Shown: piece after piece, positions 15,920 through 28,006 of the stretch
How the letters are laid out: the number at the start of each line of letters is the position of its first letter
Numbering within the stretch: position 1 is the stretch's first letter
Source: Devosia soli
GTDB taxonomy: Bacteria > Pseudomonadota > Alphaproteobacteria > Rhizobiales > Devosiaceae
Direction of reading: 5' to 3'
Assembly: GCF_000970455.1 (NCBI RefSeq)
Contig: NZ_LAJG01000021.1
Span: forward strand, 1 to 64,000
Length of the DNA: 64,000 nucleotides
Notes under the pieces: model-generated
Seen by the model: only the letters and a program-made list of their open reading frames with translations
The model's database searches: none
Told to the model about the DNA's origin: nothing
Translations under genes and position numbers: made by a program

Positions 15920-16399
15920 TTAAAGCAGCTTTTCGATATCGCCCGCGATGTCCTTGGGCTCGATCGTCGGGGCATAGCGCTCGACCACCCGCCCATCCCG
16001 TCCGACGAGGAATTTGGTGAAATTCCACTTGATGGCTTCGCTGCCGAAAATCCCCGGGGCGGATTCCTTGAGCCACCTATAAAGCGGATGGGCGTCGTCG
16101 CCATTGACATCGATCCGGGTAAAGACCGGGAAGGTCACCCCATAATTGACCTCGCAGAAGCTTGCGATCTCGGCGTCCGTCCCCGGCTCCTGGCCGGCGA
16201 ACTGATTGCAGGGGAAGCCAAGTACAACGAAGCCGCGATCCTTATAGGCGCGGTAGAGCTCTTCGAGCCCGGCATATTGCGGGGTCAAGCCACATTGGCT
16301 CGCCACGTTGACCACCAGAACCACCGAACCGGCATAGTCGGCTAGGCTTTGCGGCGCGCCGCCGAGCAGCGGCAGGGAAAAGTCGGACAGCGTGGTCAT
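15920..16399 (-). CDS. Glutathione peroxidase (Cys type)
   Basis: A 159-residue peroxidase that reduces hydroperoxides using glutathione or thioredoxin. The catalytic Cys is in VNVASQCGLTPQY, followed by FPCNQFAGQEPG, and the WNFTKFLV motif near the end supplies the Trp and Asn of the catalytic tetrad. ATG at 16399 gives the standard MTTLSDFSLP start; the frame to 16483 has no support. It is flanked by a bidirectional-type hairpin shared with the PBP1A gene. Confidence 0.93.
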   Translation of the reverse strand: MTTLSDFSLPLLGGAPQSLADYAGSVVLVVNVASQCGLTPQYAGLEELYRAYKDRGFVVLGFPCNQFAGQEPGTDAEIASFCEVNYGVTFPVFTRIDVNGDDAHPLYRWLKESAPGIFGSEAIKWNFTKFLVGRDGRVVERYAPTIEPKDIAGDIEKLL

Positions 16400-16486
16400 G
16401 AAAGTATCCGGTGGGCTGAAATGGAAGTTCTGATGTGCACCCGACAAGCCTTTCCCGCAAGCCTGACCCGTCATAACGGCCAAACG

Positions 16487-16508
16487 AAAACCCCCGCTGA
16501 CGCGGGGG
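16487..16508 (-). terminator. Terminator of the PBP1A gene
   Basis: CCCCCGC and GCGGGGG (16491-16497 and 16502-16508) pair around TGAC. On the minus strand TTTTCGTTTG follows. It starts seven bases past the PBP1A stop. Confidence 0.8.
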
Positions 16509-16514
16509 CTTGTT

Positions 16515-19190
16515 TTAGTTGCCGAACAAGAGATCCATCAAGGTGCGCTGGGAATTCTGGTTCTGGTAATCGGGCGGCTGTTCGACGACCGCCGCAGGCG
16601 GAGCGAACTGATCGGTCTGCTGGATCGGCTGGCCCTGGATCTGCTGAGGCTGGCCGGTCGCCGGCGCGCTCGGCACCCAGACCTGCTGACCGGTGGCGGG
16701 ATCGACGACGAGCATCATCGGCAGGCCGGTCTGCGGATCGATCGGCGCCGAATTGTCGAACCCGGCATTGGGATCTGTCTGCAGCGGCAAGCCGGTCGTG
16801 GGATCAATCGCCTGACCGTTCGCGTCATACTGGATCTGCCCACCATCGACCGCCTGCCCCACCGGCAGGCCGGTATTGGGATCCGTCATCTGCCCGGTGG
16901 AGATCGTCGGATTGGCAGCACCGGTTGCAATCGGCGCTGCGCCCTGCATCGGCTGGCCAGTGGCGGGATCAATGGCGACGACCTGGCCCGTTGCCGGATC
17001 GGTCGTGGTCTGCACCGGCTGGCCCGTGCCCGCATCGACATATTGCACCTGTGGCTGGCCCGTTGTGGGGTCGATCACCGGCTGGCCAGTATTGGGGTCG
17101 ACAAGCTGCTGGGCGACGACCTGGCCCTGGTAGGAGCCGCCGGGGATGGCAACGGGCGAGCGCCCCGCATGCGCCTTGGTCATGAATTCGGACCAGATCT
17201 GCGCCGGCACATTGCCGCCGGAAAGGGTAGTCTTGGTGTCATTGTCGTTGCCGAGCCATACGCCGGTCACCATGGCCGAGGTATAGCCGACAAAAAGCGC
17301 ATCGCGGGCGTTCTGGCTCGTGCCGGTCTTGCCGCCGAATTCCCATCCGCCGAGGTTGGCGCCCTTGCCCGTACCCACTTCCACCGCGGTTTCGAGCATG
17401 TCGTTCATTTCGGCGAGGACGTTGGGATCGACGACGCGGCCCGGGCCGGCGTCGGAGGCTTCATAAAGCACCTTGCCATCCTTGCCGGTGATCTTGGTGA
17501 TCACGTTGGGGATGACGCCCATGCCGCCATTGGCGAAGGGAGCATAGGCCGACGTCAGCTCCAGCAGGTTCACTTCCTGCGTACCGAGCGCGATCGACGG
17601 CACCGGAGTCATGGGCGAGGAAATGCCCATGCGCGTTGCCACCTCGATGACCTTTTCCGGCGTCACGTCGATAGCAAGACGCCCGGCAATGGTGTTAAGC
17701 GAATAGGCGAGCCCCTGGCGCAGCGTTACCGTGCCGGCATATTTGCCGGAGGCATTGCGGGGGCTCCAGCCGTTATACTCGAACTGGGCGTCCTCGGCCA
17801 AAGTGTCGGGCGTATAGCCCTTTTCCATCGCCGCCATATAAACGAAGGGTTTGAAGGTCGAGCCGGGCTGACGCTTTGCGGTTACGGCGCGGTTATATTG
17901 GCTCGCCTGATAATCGACGCCGCCGACCATGGCGCGCACGGTGCCGTTGACGTCCATGGCGACAAGCGCGCCTTGGCTGAAGCCGCGGTTCTTGCCCTCG
18001 TTGGCCACCGCTTCCTTGACGATGAACTCGGCATCCTTCTGCATCTTCCAGTCGATGGTGGTCTGCACCACGACGTCGTCCTTGATCTCCCCGATATAGG
18101 AGGTCATCAGGCTTTCGACCCAGTCGGCGACATAGGATTCCGAACCCGCAACGACCGTCCGCACCGTCTCCTGGCTGGAGTCGATCTGGGCGGCGTCGGC
18201 TTCCTCGCGGGTGATATAGCCTTCTTCGGCCATGGAATTGAGCACGAGGCGCTGGCGCTCGATGGCGCGCTGCGGATTGGCCTTGGGGTTATAGGCCGAT
18301 GGCGCAGGCAGGATGCCGACCAGCATGGCGGCCTGGCCAAGCGAGAGATTGCGCGCCGAAACGCCGAAATAGGTCTGCGCCGCCGCTTCGATGCCGGTGG
18401 CGCCAGAGCCGAAATAGACGCGGTTCATATAGAGTTCGAGAATTTCTTCCTTGGTGAAATTCTGTTCGAGCCAAACAGCGAGAATGGCTTCCTGCACCTT
18501 GCGGCCCAAGGTCTGATCAGGGGTGAGGAAGAGGTTCTTGGCGACCTGCTGGGTGATGGTCGAAGCGCCACGCGTCACTCCGCGCGCTTGCAGCGACTCG
18601 ACGGCGACGGCGGCAAGACCGACGGGATCAACGCCGAAGTGGGTCATGAAGCGGCGGTCTTCCGAGGCGATGAAGGCGGCCGGCACGTATTGGGGCAGTT
18701 CGCGGAACGTCACGGCCTCGCCGCCGGTCTGGCCGCGATTGGAGATCAGGCTGCCGTCGGCCGCGAGAATGCGGATATTGGGCGGGCGATCGGGAATGGC
18801 CCAGCTGGTCGATGAGGGCAGCTGCGCGCCGTAGTAAACGACGACGGCAATGACGGCGAGCCCGCCCCACAGGCAGGCGACAAAACCCCACCACAAGAGG
18901 CCCATGAGAAAGCCGCCCGAACGCGAGCGGCGCTTCTTGGGCTTTGCGGTCTCGGCCTTGCCGCGGCGCGGCTCCTTTTCGGCGCGCGAGGGCTTCTTGC
19001 CCCGCGGCGGCTTGCCGCCACCGCCACCACCGCCGATAGGGCCGCCCGAGCGTTCGTCATCGACGAAGCTGCCGACAGATTGACCAAGGCTCGGCTCGAC
19101 GCGCTGACCTTTGGGCGCGCGCGCGTGCGGCTTCGCCGTCCTGTTGGGCTGGGCGCCTACGCGATCATCGGCCGAAATGCGGAAGTCCAT
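16515..19190 (-). CDS. Penicillin-binding protein 1A (bifunctional transglycosylase/transpeptidase) with repeat tail
   Basis: An 891-residue class A PBP that polymerises and cross-links peptidoglycan. Residues 1-90 are cytoplasmic, with seven consecutive glycines at 53-59 and a Lys/Arg-rich stretch; a single membrane helix spans about 94-118. The GT51 domain has Glu177 in SEDRRF and GASTITQQ near 208-215. The transpeptidase has Ser444 in GSTFKP, SLN at 497-499 and KTGTS at 621-625, all intact. From about 698 to 836 the tail repeats DPxTG(Q/L)P roughly ten times, an unusual low-complexity extension. The initiating ATG at 19190 is the first in frame. The gene appears monocistronic. Confidence 0.95.
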   Translation of the reverse strand: MDFRISADDRVGAQPNRTAKPHARAPKGQRVEPSLGQSVGSFVDDERSGGPIGGGGGGGKPPRGKKPSRAEKEPRRGKAETAKPKKRRSRSGGFLMGLLWWGFVACLWGGLAVIAVVVYYGAQLPSSTSWAIPDRPPNIRILAADGSLISNRGQTGGEAVTFRELPQYVPAAFIASEDRRFMTHFGVDPVGLAAVAVESLQARGVTRGASTITQQVAKNLFLTPDQTLGRKVQEAILAVWLEQNFTKEEILELYMNRVYFGSGATGIEAAAQTYFGVSARNLSLGQAAMLVGILPAPSAYNPKANPQRAIERQRLVLNSMAEEGYITREEADAAQIDSSQETVRTVVAGSESYVADWVESLMTSYIGEIKDDVVVQTTIDWKMQKDAEFIVKEAVANEGKNRGFSQGALVAMDVNGTVRAMVGGVDYQASQYNRAVTAKRQPGSTFKPFVYMAAMEKGYTPDTLAEDAQFEYNGWSPRNASGKYAGTVTLRQGLAYSLNTIAGRLAIDVTPEKVIEVATRMGISSPMTPVPSIALGTQEVNLLELTSAYAPFANGGMGVIPNVITKITGKDGKVLYEASDAGPGRVVDPNVLAEMNDMLETAVEVGTGKGANLGGWEFGGKTGTSQNARDALFVGYTSAMVTGVWLGNDNDTKTTLSGGNVPAQIWSEFMTKAHAGRSPVAIPGGSYQGQVVAQQLVDPNTGQPVIDPTTGQPQVQYVDAGTGQPVQTTTDPATGQVVAIDPATGQPMQGAAPIATGAANPTISTGQMTDPNTGLPVGQAVDGGQIQYDANGQAIDPTTGLPLQTDPNAGFDNSAPIDPQTGLPMMLVVDPATGQQVWVPSAPATGQPQQIQGQPIQQTDQFAPPAAVVEQPPDYQNQNSQRTLMDLLFGN

Positions 19191-19492
19191 CGAGCAAACC
19201 TGTTTTGGGTGGTCTCATGCCGCTTCTATCCTGTTCTCTCCAAGGAGGAAACAAAAGGTAAGCGGGAGGTTAAGGTCCGTCGCTTTGCGTGGGGCGGTTC
19301 ACCAGTCCCCATCTCGCGCTCGGACAAATCCGCTTTTCCGTGCCAAATGTGGCCGGTTTATGTGGGTTTTTCGTAAGTTGCGCCCAGTGTGTCGCCCGCG
19401 CCACAAATCGGCGCCGCGCGGCGATGAAATCGTCGCGACTCGCGCAGCTGCTGGCGCTAGCCTTGCGCGAACCCGGCTTGGGAGATGGAAGC
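19191..19492. other. Intergenic region between divergent genes
   Basis: It must hold the promoters for PBP1A (minus) and the YCII-like gene (plus). An AAGGAGG sequence at about 19242 is not followed by a usable ORF. I see no RNA gene or clear operator. Confidence 0.4.
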
Positions 19493-19843
19493 ATGCCCCG
19501 CTATCTTGCCGTCTACACAATGCGACCCGAAGACCTCGCCGGCTTTCGCAAGATAAGCAAGTCCGAGCAGGACGCCGTCGACGCTGCGGGCGTGCCCGCC
19601 TGGGCCGAATGGGAAAAGGCCAACGAAGGCTTTATCCGCAATCGCGGCGGCATGGTCGGCAAGACCCTGCGCGTCACCAAGACCGGCATAGAGGAAGCCA
19701 CCAACGACATCTGTGGCTATCTCGTCATCGAGGCGGAGAGTGCGGAAGCTGCGGCCAAAATCTTCAAAACCCATCCGCACATCACGATCTTTCCCGGCTA
19801 TAGCGTCGACATCATGCCTTTTGTCGCCGGTGATGGAAGCTGA
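19493..19843 (+). CDS. YCII-related dimeric alpha-beta barrel protein
   Basis: A 116-residue protein. The start MPRYLAVYTM, the middle GYLVIEAESAEAAAKIF and the end TIFPGYSVDIMPF are the three parts of the YCII/DGPF-type ferredoxin-like fold. Such proteins are small cytoplasmic proteins of mostly unknown role. The open frame extends to 19289, but GGGAG followed by the ATG at 19493 gives the natural start. The next plus-strand gene begins 40 bases later and may be co-transcribed. Confidence 0.75.
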   Translation: MPRYLAVYTMRPEDLAGFRKISKSEQDAVDAAGVPAWAEWEKANEGFIRNRGGMVGKTLRVTKTGIEEATNDICGYLVIEAESAEAAAKIFKTHPHITIFPGYSVDIMPFVAGDGS

Positions 19844-19883
19844 TTGCCACGCGGCTGCCATGGTCTGACGCCAAGAAAGCAGC

Positions 19884-20399
19884 ATGCGTCTTGCTCTGAT
19901 TGTCTTCCTTGTCCTCTCCGGCCTCATGCCTGCACGAGCCGGCGTCGTCGAGAGCGCCTTCGATCGCGCCATCGCCCAGTTCGAAGCGGCCCTGCCGAAG
20001 CTCCAAGCCGAACTTTTCGGGGTCGACACGGCCGCCTATCGCGACGCGCTGACGCTGCGCAACTTCGCCTCGCGCCACTGGGGCGGCAGGGTCGAACTCA
20101 AGGTCCGGGAGGGCAGCAGCGACGGATCATGCGCCCGCTTTGCTGCCTTTGTCCGCCTGCCGCCCGAGAACGGCACGATGTCGCTAATCCTTTGCCCGCA
20201 GTTTTCAACCGAGGGCGCGGATAGTCTGCGCACGCTGACCATCCTTCATGAGATGGTGCATGTCGTCGCCGGTCCCAATGAATGCCGGGCCATGGCGTTT
20301 GCAGCCGAGATCGAGAGATTGTCGACCGGCGCAGTTACACCGGTCGACGTTTATTGGCAGACCAATGGCTGCGACGGCTCAGGCTTCAGGCGGCCTTGA
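19884..20399 (+). CDS. Exported HExxH protein, possible zinc metallopeptidase
   Basis: A 171-residue protein with a signal peptide (MRLALIVFLVLSGLMPARAG). The mature part includes LTILHEMVHVVAGPNECRAMAFAAEIE, where HEMVH is a zinc-binding motif and a Glu about 20 residues later could be the third ligand. Four cysteines (GSCARF, ILCPQF, NECRAM, NGCDGS) suggest disulfides in the periplasm. I do not recognise the exact family. Its last 14 bases overlap the 3' end of the convergent LLM oxidoreductase gene. Confidence 0.65.
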   Translation: MRLALIVFLVLSGLMPARAGVVESAFDRAIAQFEAALPKLQAELFGVDTAAYRDALTLRNFASRHWGGRVELKVREGSSDGSCARFAAFVRLPPENGTMSLILCPQFSTEGADSLRTLTILHEMVHVVAGPNECRAMAFAAEIERLSTGAVTPVDVYWQTNGCDGSGFRRP

Positions 20400-21435
20400 G
20401 CGGGGTGCCGCGCCAGCCCATGCCCGGCGCCACATGCTTGAGAATGCTCTCGATCACATGGGCGTTGTAATCGACACCGAGCTGGTTCGGCACGGTAAGC
20501 AGCAGCGTATCGGCTTCGGCGATGGCTTCGTCGCGCTTGAGTTCCTCGATCAGCTTGTCGGGCTCGGCGGTATAGCCCCGGCCGAAGACCGCGCGCTTTT
20601 CCGGCTCGATATAGCCGAACTGATCCTGCTCGGGCCGGCCGGCGCCGAAATACATGCGGTCCTGATCGTTAACGAGCGCAAAGATCGAGCGGCTGACCGA
20701 AACCCGGGGCTCGCGGGTGTGGCCGGCTTCCTTCCAAGCGGCGCGATAGGCGCGGATCTGCTCGGCCTGCTGGATGTGGAACGGCTTGCCGCTTTCGTCG
20801 AATTTGAGCGTAGAAGACTGCAAGTTCATACCCATCTGCGCGGCCCAGATGGCCGTGGCATCGCTCGCCGCGCCCCACCAGATCCGCTCCCGCAGACCTT
20901 CCGAATGTGGCTCGAGGCGCAGCATGCCGGGCGGGTTGGGGAACATCGGCTGTGGGTTGGGCTGGGCAAAACCCTTACCCTTCAAGACTTCCATAAAGAC
21001 TTCGGCGTGCTGCCGGGCCATGTCCTGGTCGGTCTTGCCTTCTTCGGGCTGGAAACCGAAGTAGCGCCAGCCATCGATCACCTGCTCGGGCGAGCCACGC
21101 GAAATGCCGAGTTGCAGGCGGCCGCCAGCGATCAGGTCTGCGGCGCCAGCGTCCTCGGCCATATAGAGCGGATTTTCATAGCGCATGTCGATCACGGCGG
21201 TGCCGAGTTCGATTTTCTTGGTTTTTGCGCCGGCCGCGGCAAGGAGCGGAAACGGGGAAGCGAGCTGGCGGGCAAAGTGATGCACGCGGAAATAGGCGCC
21301 GTCGGCGCCCAGTTCCTCGGCCGCGACAGCCAAGTCGATCGACTGCAGCAGCGCGTCACCGGCCGAACGGGTGCCCGACTGCGGCGAGGGATTCCAATGC
21401 CCAAAGGACAAAAAGCCGATCTTTTTCATCTTCAC
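20386..21435 (-). CDS. LLM-class (luciferase-like) flavin-dependent oxidoreductase
   Basis: A 349-residue protein of the bacterial luciferase-like monooxygenase superfamily. It starts KKIGFLSFGHW, and contains AEELGADGAYFRVHHFA, a LGTAVIDMRYENPLYMAEDAGAADLI block and LQLGISRGSPEQ, typical of the FMN or F420-dependent barrel. FMN is the likely cofactor in this organism. The substrate is unknown. Its stop overlaps that of the exported HExxH gene by 14 bases on the other strand. Confidence 0.88.
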   Translation of the reverse strand: MKMKKIGFLSFGHWNPSPQSGTRSAGDALLQSIDLAVAAEELGADGAYFRVHHFARQLASPFPLLAAAGAKTKKIELGTAVIDMRYENPLYMAEDAGAADLIAGGRLQLGISRGSPEQVIDGWRYFGFQPEEGKTDQDMARQHAEVFMEVLKGKGFAQPNPQPMFPNPPGMLRLEPHSEGLRERIWWGAASDATAIWAAQMGMNLQSSTLKFDESGKPFHIQQAEQIRAYRAAWKEAGHTREPRVSVSRSIFALVNDQDRMYFGAGRPEQDQFGYIEPEKRAVFGRGYTAEPDKLIEELKRDEAIAEADTLLLTVPNQLGVDYNAHVIESILKHVAPGMGWRGTPLKAA

Positions 21436-21547
21436 ACCTCGCCAAAAGCAGCGCGCAAAAGGCTGCCTCCACTAGCTAATAGCCGGTGAAGCACGGGACA
21501 AGATCGGCTGTGATGACGGACTGGTTCATTGCGGTGAACAACGGCCC

Positions 21548-21578
21548 CAAAAGGGACCGGCCCCGCGAAGGGGGCCGG
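21548..21578 (-). terminator. Terminator of the alpha/beta hydrolase gene
   Basis: CCGGCCCC (21557-21564) and GGGGCCGG (21571-21578) form a GC-rich stem; on the minus strand CCCTTTTGG follows. It lies nine bases past the stop at 21587. Confidence 0.7.
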
Positions 21579-21586
21579 CGAAGGGT

Positions 21587-22399
21587 TTACTGCTTCAAAA
21601 AGTCGACCAGTTCGGCGTTGAAGCGATCGGCGTGGCTGACGTTGAACCCGTGGGGTGCGCCGGGAACCACGACGAGCTTGCTGCCCGGAATGGCGGCGTG
21701 GGTCCGCGCGCCCGAACCTTCGAGAGGCACGATACCGTCGGAGTCACCATGGATCACCAGCGTCGGCTTGGTGATTTTTTTAAGGTCATTCCGGAAGTCA
21801 GTCGTCCCGAACGCTTTCATGGCGCCAAGGGCAGCGGTTTGGTCAGACTGCTGGCAGAGCGCGATGGCTTCCTGGCGCTGGCTTTCGCTCACTTTGAGTT
21901 CGCCATTGGCCGAGAAGAAATCCTTGGTGAAACCATCAAAGAAGGTCGCCCGATCGACGCGCAAACCGCTCTCCATCTCGGCGGCCTTTTCCTTGGTCAG
22001 CGGCCCTTCCGGATTGTCAGGCGATTTAAGGAGGTAGGGCGGCACGGCGGCAGCAAAAACCACCGAGCGCAGCTTGCTCTCGCCATAGTTGGCAACGTAG
22101 CGGGCCACTTCGCCGCCACCCATCGAGAAGCCGACCAGCGTCACATCGCTCAAGCCGCGATCGTCGATCAAGCCGGCAAGGTCGCTGGCAAAGGTATCGT
22201 AGTCATAGCCGCTTTGCGGCTTATCCGACCGTCCGAAGCCGCGTCGGTCATAGGTGATGACGCGATAACCGGCCGCGGTCAGCGCTGGCACCTGCGGCTT
22301 CCAGGCTTCGCCCGAAAGCGGCCAGCCATGAATCAGGATCACCGGGCGGCCAGTGCCGCCGCTATCCTCGGTGAAGATGTTAATCGGTTCTGAGGCCAC
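21587..22399 (-). CDS. Alpha/beta hydrolase, non-heme chloroperoxidase type
   Basis: A 270-residue esterase/perhydrolase-like enzyme. The oxyanion segment LIHGWPLSGEAW, YDRRGFGRSDKP, and the nucleophile elbow GFSMGGGEVARY (Ser near residue 99) are typical of cofactor-free haloperoxidases. The acid and base are likely Asp in HGDSDGIVP and His in GAPHGFN near the C terminus. The start ATG at 22399 is preceded by AAAGGAGA. It is probably monocistronic. Natural substrate unknown. Confidence 0.88.
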   Translation of the reverse strand: MASEPINIFTEDSGGTGRPVILIHGWPLSGEAWKPQVPALTAAGYRVITYDRRGFGRSDKPQSGYDYDTFASDLAGLIDDRGLSDVTLVGFSMGGGEVARYVANYGESKLRSVVFAAAVPPYLLKSPDNPEGPLTKEKAAEMESGLRVDRATFFDGFTKDFFSANGELKVSESQRQEAIALCQQSDQTAALGAMKAFGTTDFRNDLKKITKPTLVIHGDSDGIVPLEGSGARTHAAIPGSKLVVVPGAPHGFNVSHADRFNAELVDFLKQ

Positions 22400-22508
22400 G
22401 GATTATTCTCCTTTGTTGTCGTCAGAGCAACGAAGGCTGCCTTTGCCCGTTCCGGACAGTGCCGATCACATGCTTGGGTTCTCACCAAAAGGTGATCGCC
22501 GTGCCCGA

Positions 22509-26197
<3,689 letters not shown>

Positions 26198-26224
26198 GAC
26201 GAAATGCTTTCACCCCCACCGCAC

Positions 26225-26253
26225 GTCATCCTCGGGCCAAACCCGAGGATGAC
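26225..26253. repeat. Dispersed-type hairpin repeat (GTCATCCTCGGG)
   Basis: GTCATCCTCGGG (26225-26236) and CCCGAGGATGAC (26242-26253) are perfect 12-bp arms around CCAAA, in the recF-dnaN gap. Palindromes of this GTCATCCTCGGG type are common intergenic repeats in alphaproteobacterial genomes; here it could also damp readthrough. Confidence 0.75.
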
Positions 26254-26283
26254 GGCCAGCGTCGAGCGGGAAAGATGCGAGCC

Positions 26284-27405
26284 CTAAACCCGCATCGGCA
26301 TGAGCACATAAAGCGCGTTGGCCTCGCCCTCTTCCTTGACCAGCGTCGGCGAATTGGCGTCGTTGAAGAGGAACACCGCGCTTTCCGAGCGGATCTGGCC
26401 GATGATGTCGAGCAGATAGCGGGCGTTGAAGCCGATCTCGAAAGCGTCGATGTCGAAATCGACGGCCAGTTCTTCGCTTGCCGTGCCGTGATCGGGATTG
26501 GTGACGGACAGTTCGAGCAGGCCATCATGGGCCGAGAGCTTGACCGCCTTGCCGCCCCGATCCGAGGCGATGGTCGAGACACGATCGACAGCCACGGCAA
26601 AGGCGCCGCGATCGACCAGCATCTGCTTTTCGTTGTTCTTCGGCGTCACGCGGTCATAATCGGGGAAGGTGCCTTCGATCAGCTTCGAGAGCAGCACGAC
26701 CGGGCCTACTGTGAAGCGGATCTTGGTGTCCGAAACTTCGACATGAACATCGCCGTCGATGCCATCGAGCAGCTTTTGCACCTCGCCCACGGTCTTTTTC
26801 GGCACGATGATGCCGCTCATGCCCTTGGCGCCTTCGGGCGCGGCGATTTCGGCGCGGGCCATGCGGTGACCATCGGTCGCGACCGCGCGGAAGAGCGAGC
26901 CGGATTGGGAATTGTCGACGGCATGGAAATAGATGCCGTTGAGATAGTAGCGGGTTTCTTCGTTCGAGATCGCAAACTGTGTGCGCTCGATCAGTTCGCG
27001 CAGCGAAGCCGCCGGCACGTCGAATTCATGCGCAAAGGCGCCGGACTTCAGATCCGGAAAGGAATCGGGCGAGAGGCAGGCGAGATTGAACCGCGAGCGG
27101 CCGGAGGTGAGAACCATGTTCTCTCCGCCATCGGTCTCGAGCCGGACTTCAGCGCCATCGGCCAGCTTGCGCACGATTTCATAAAGCGTATGCGCCGGCA
27201 CCGTTGTCGTGCCTGGCGTCGAGACCATGGCCGGGACGGATTCGGTCACTTCGATGTCGAGGTCAGTGGCGCGCAATTCGACATGGTCGTCGCTGGCCTT
27301 GAACAGGACGTTGGCCAGGATCGGATAGGTATTGCGGCGTTCCACCACCCGATGCACATGGCTCAGCGACTTGAGCAGATGGTTGCGTTCGAGCGTGACT
27401 TTCAT
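26284..27405 (-). CDS. dnaN: DNA polymerase III beta sliding clamp
   Basis: A 373-residue clamp that tethers DNA polymerase III to DNA. The N terminus MKVTLERNHLLKSLSHVHRVVERRNTYPIL is the strongly conserved alphaproteobacterial form. The three repeated clamp domains are of normal total length, and the C terminus ends ALYVLMPMRV, the PMR(V/L) ending typical of DnaN. An alternative ATG three codons upstream (27414) has a GGGAT five bases before it, so the true start is one of these two. Confidence 0.96.
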   Translation of the reverse strand: MKVTLERNHLLKSLSHVHRVVERRNTYPILANVLFKASDDHVELRATDLDIEVTESVPAMVSTPGTTTVPAHTLYEIVRKLADGAEVRLETDGGENMVLTSGRSRFNLACLSPDSFPDLKSGAFAHEFDVPAASLRELIERTQFAISNEETRYYLNGIYFHAVDNSQSGSLFRAVATDGHRMARAEIAAPEGAKGMSGIIVPKKTVGEVQKLLDGIDGDVHVEVSDTKIRFTVGPVVLLSKLIEGTFPDYDRVTPKNNEKQMLVDRGAFAVAVDRVSTIASDRGGKAVKLSAHDGLLELSVTNPDHGTASEELAVDFDIDAFEIGFNARYLLDIIGQIRSESAVFLFNDANSPTLVKEEGEANALYVLMPMRV

Positions 27406-27522
27406 ATTCGGCATCTATCCCAAAAAAGCGCAGCAAACCCGGCCGGGGCCGGGCAGGGACGTTTACATTGTCGTAACCGATTGGCAAGGCCACCGGGGCG
27501 TTTGGTCGCGTCGGGCTGTGGA

Positions 27523-27900
27523 TCAGCTTTGGAAAGTAATGGTCACGGCAAAGCGTTCTTCGGCGCCAGCCCCCAATGCCTCGAGCCCCTCAAACGGCAC
27601 GCAGCCGGCAATGGCCTCCATGACGCTCTCGGTAAGCAGCGGGCGCTTACTCGCAAACTTCTCCATGCCCAGCGCAACCACAGGCACCCCGTCGAGCGCG
27701 CCGGCGCCGAAAAAGCCGATATCGACGGCAAGGCGCTCGTTTTCCTCGCCCTCGGGCACCGTCCAACAGGCCATCAACTGCTGCTGCACCCGAATGGCAA
27801 TGGCCTGGGTCTGCTTGGCGTATTCTTCGGGCGTCGCCGGCTGCGCCAGCGCGGGCGCGGCAAGGGAAATGGCGGCGAAAATAAAAAAGGTTCGGATCAT
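27523..27900 (-). CDS. Exported hypothetical protein between dnaA and dnaN (TolA/TonB C-domain-like)
   Basis: A 125-residue protein with a signal peptide (MIRTFFIFAAISLAAPALAQ). The mature region, with AIRVQQQLMACWTVPEG, LAVDIGFFGAGALDG, LLTESVMEAIAGCVPFEG and a closing FAVTITFQS, resembles the small C-terminal domain of TolA/TonB-type proteins in alphaproteobacteria, with a Cys pair (ACW and GCV). This likeness is weak and from memory of the pattern. The longer frame to 28017 is not a better start. It sits between dnaA and dnaN, which are usually adjacent. Confidence 0.6.
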   Translation of the reverse strand: MIRTFFIFAAISLAAPALAQPATPEEYAKQTQAIAIRVQQQLMACWTVPEGEENERLAVDIGFFGAGALDGVPVVALGMEKFASKRPLLTESVMEAIAGCVPFEGLEALGAGAEERFAVTITFQS

Positions 27901-27970
27901 GCGCCGCTCGTGCGGAGTGGTTCGGGCGAGATCAAGGCAGGTCGGCTTTGTGCGCAGATGTTTTGGCGGT

Positions 27971-27998
27971 TTTCCTCCCCCGCGAGCGGGGGAGGAAA
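27971..27998 (-). terminator. Hairpin after dnaA (13-bp perfect stem)
   Basis: TTTCCTCCCCCGC and GCGGGGGAGGAAA are perfect arms (27971-27983, 27986-27998) with only GA between. It lies eight bases beyond the dnaA stop. It may act as terminator or belong to a dispersed repeat family with the same look. Confidence 0.65.
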
Positions 27999-28006
27999 GG
28001 AGGGGT

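Noticed and set aside
17043-18815. 590-residue plus-strand ORF inside PBP1A
   Set aside because: Antisense to intact catalytic motifs of PBP1A; no promoter or ribosome site and a composition typical of shadow frames.
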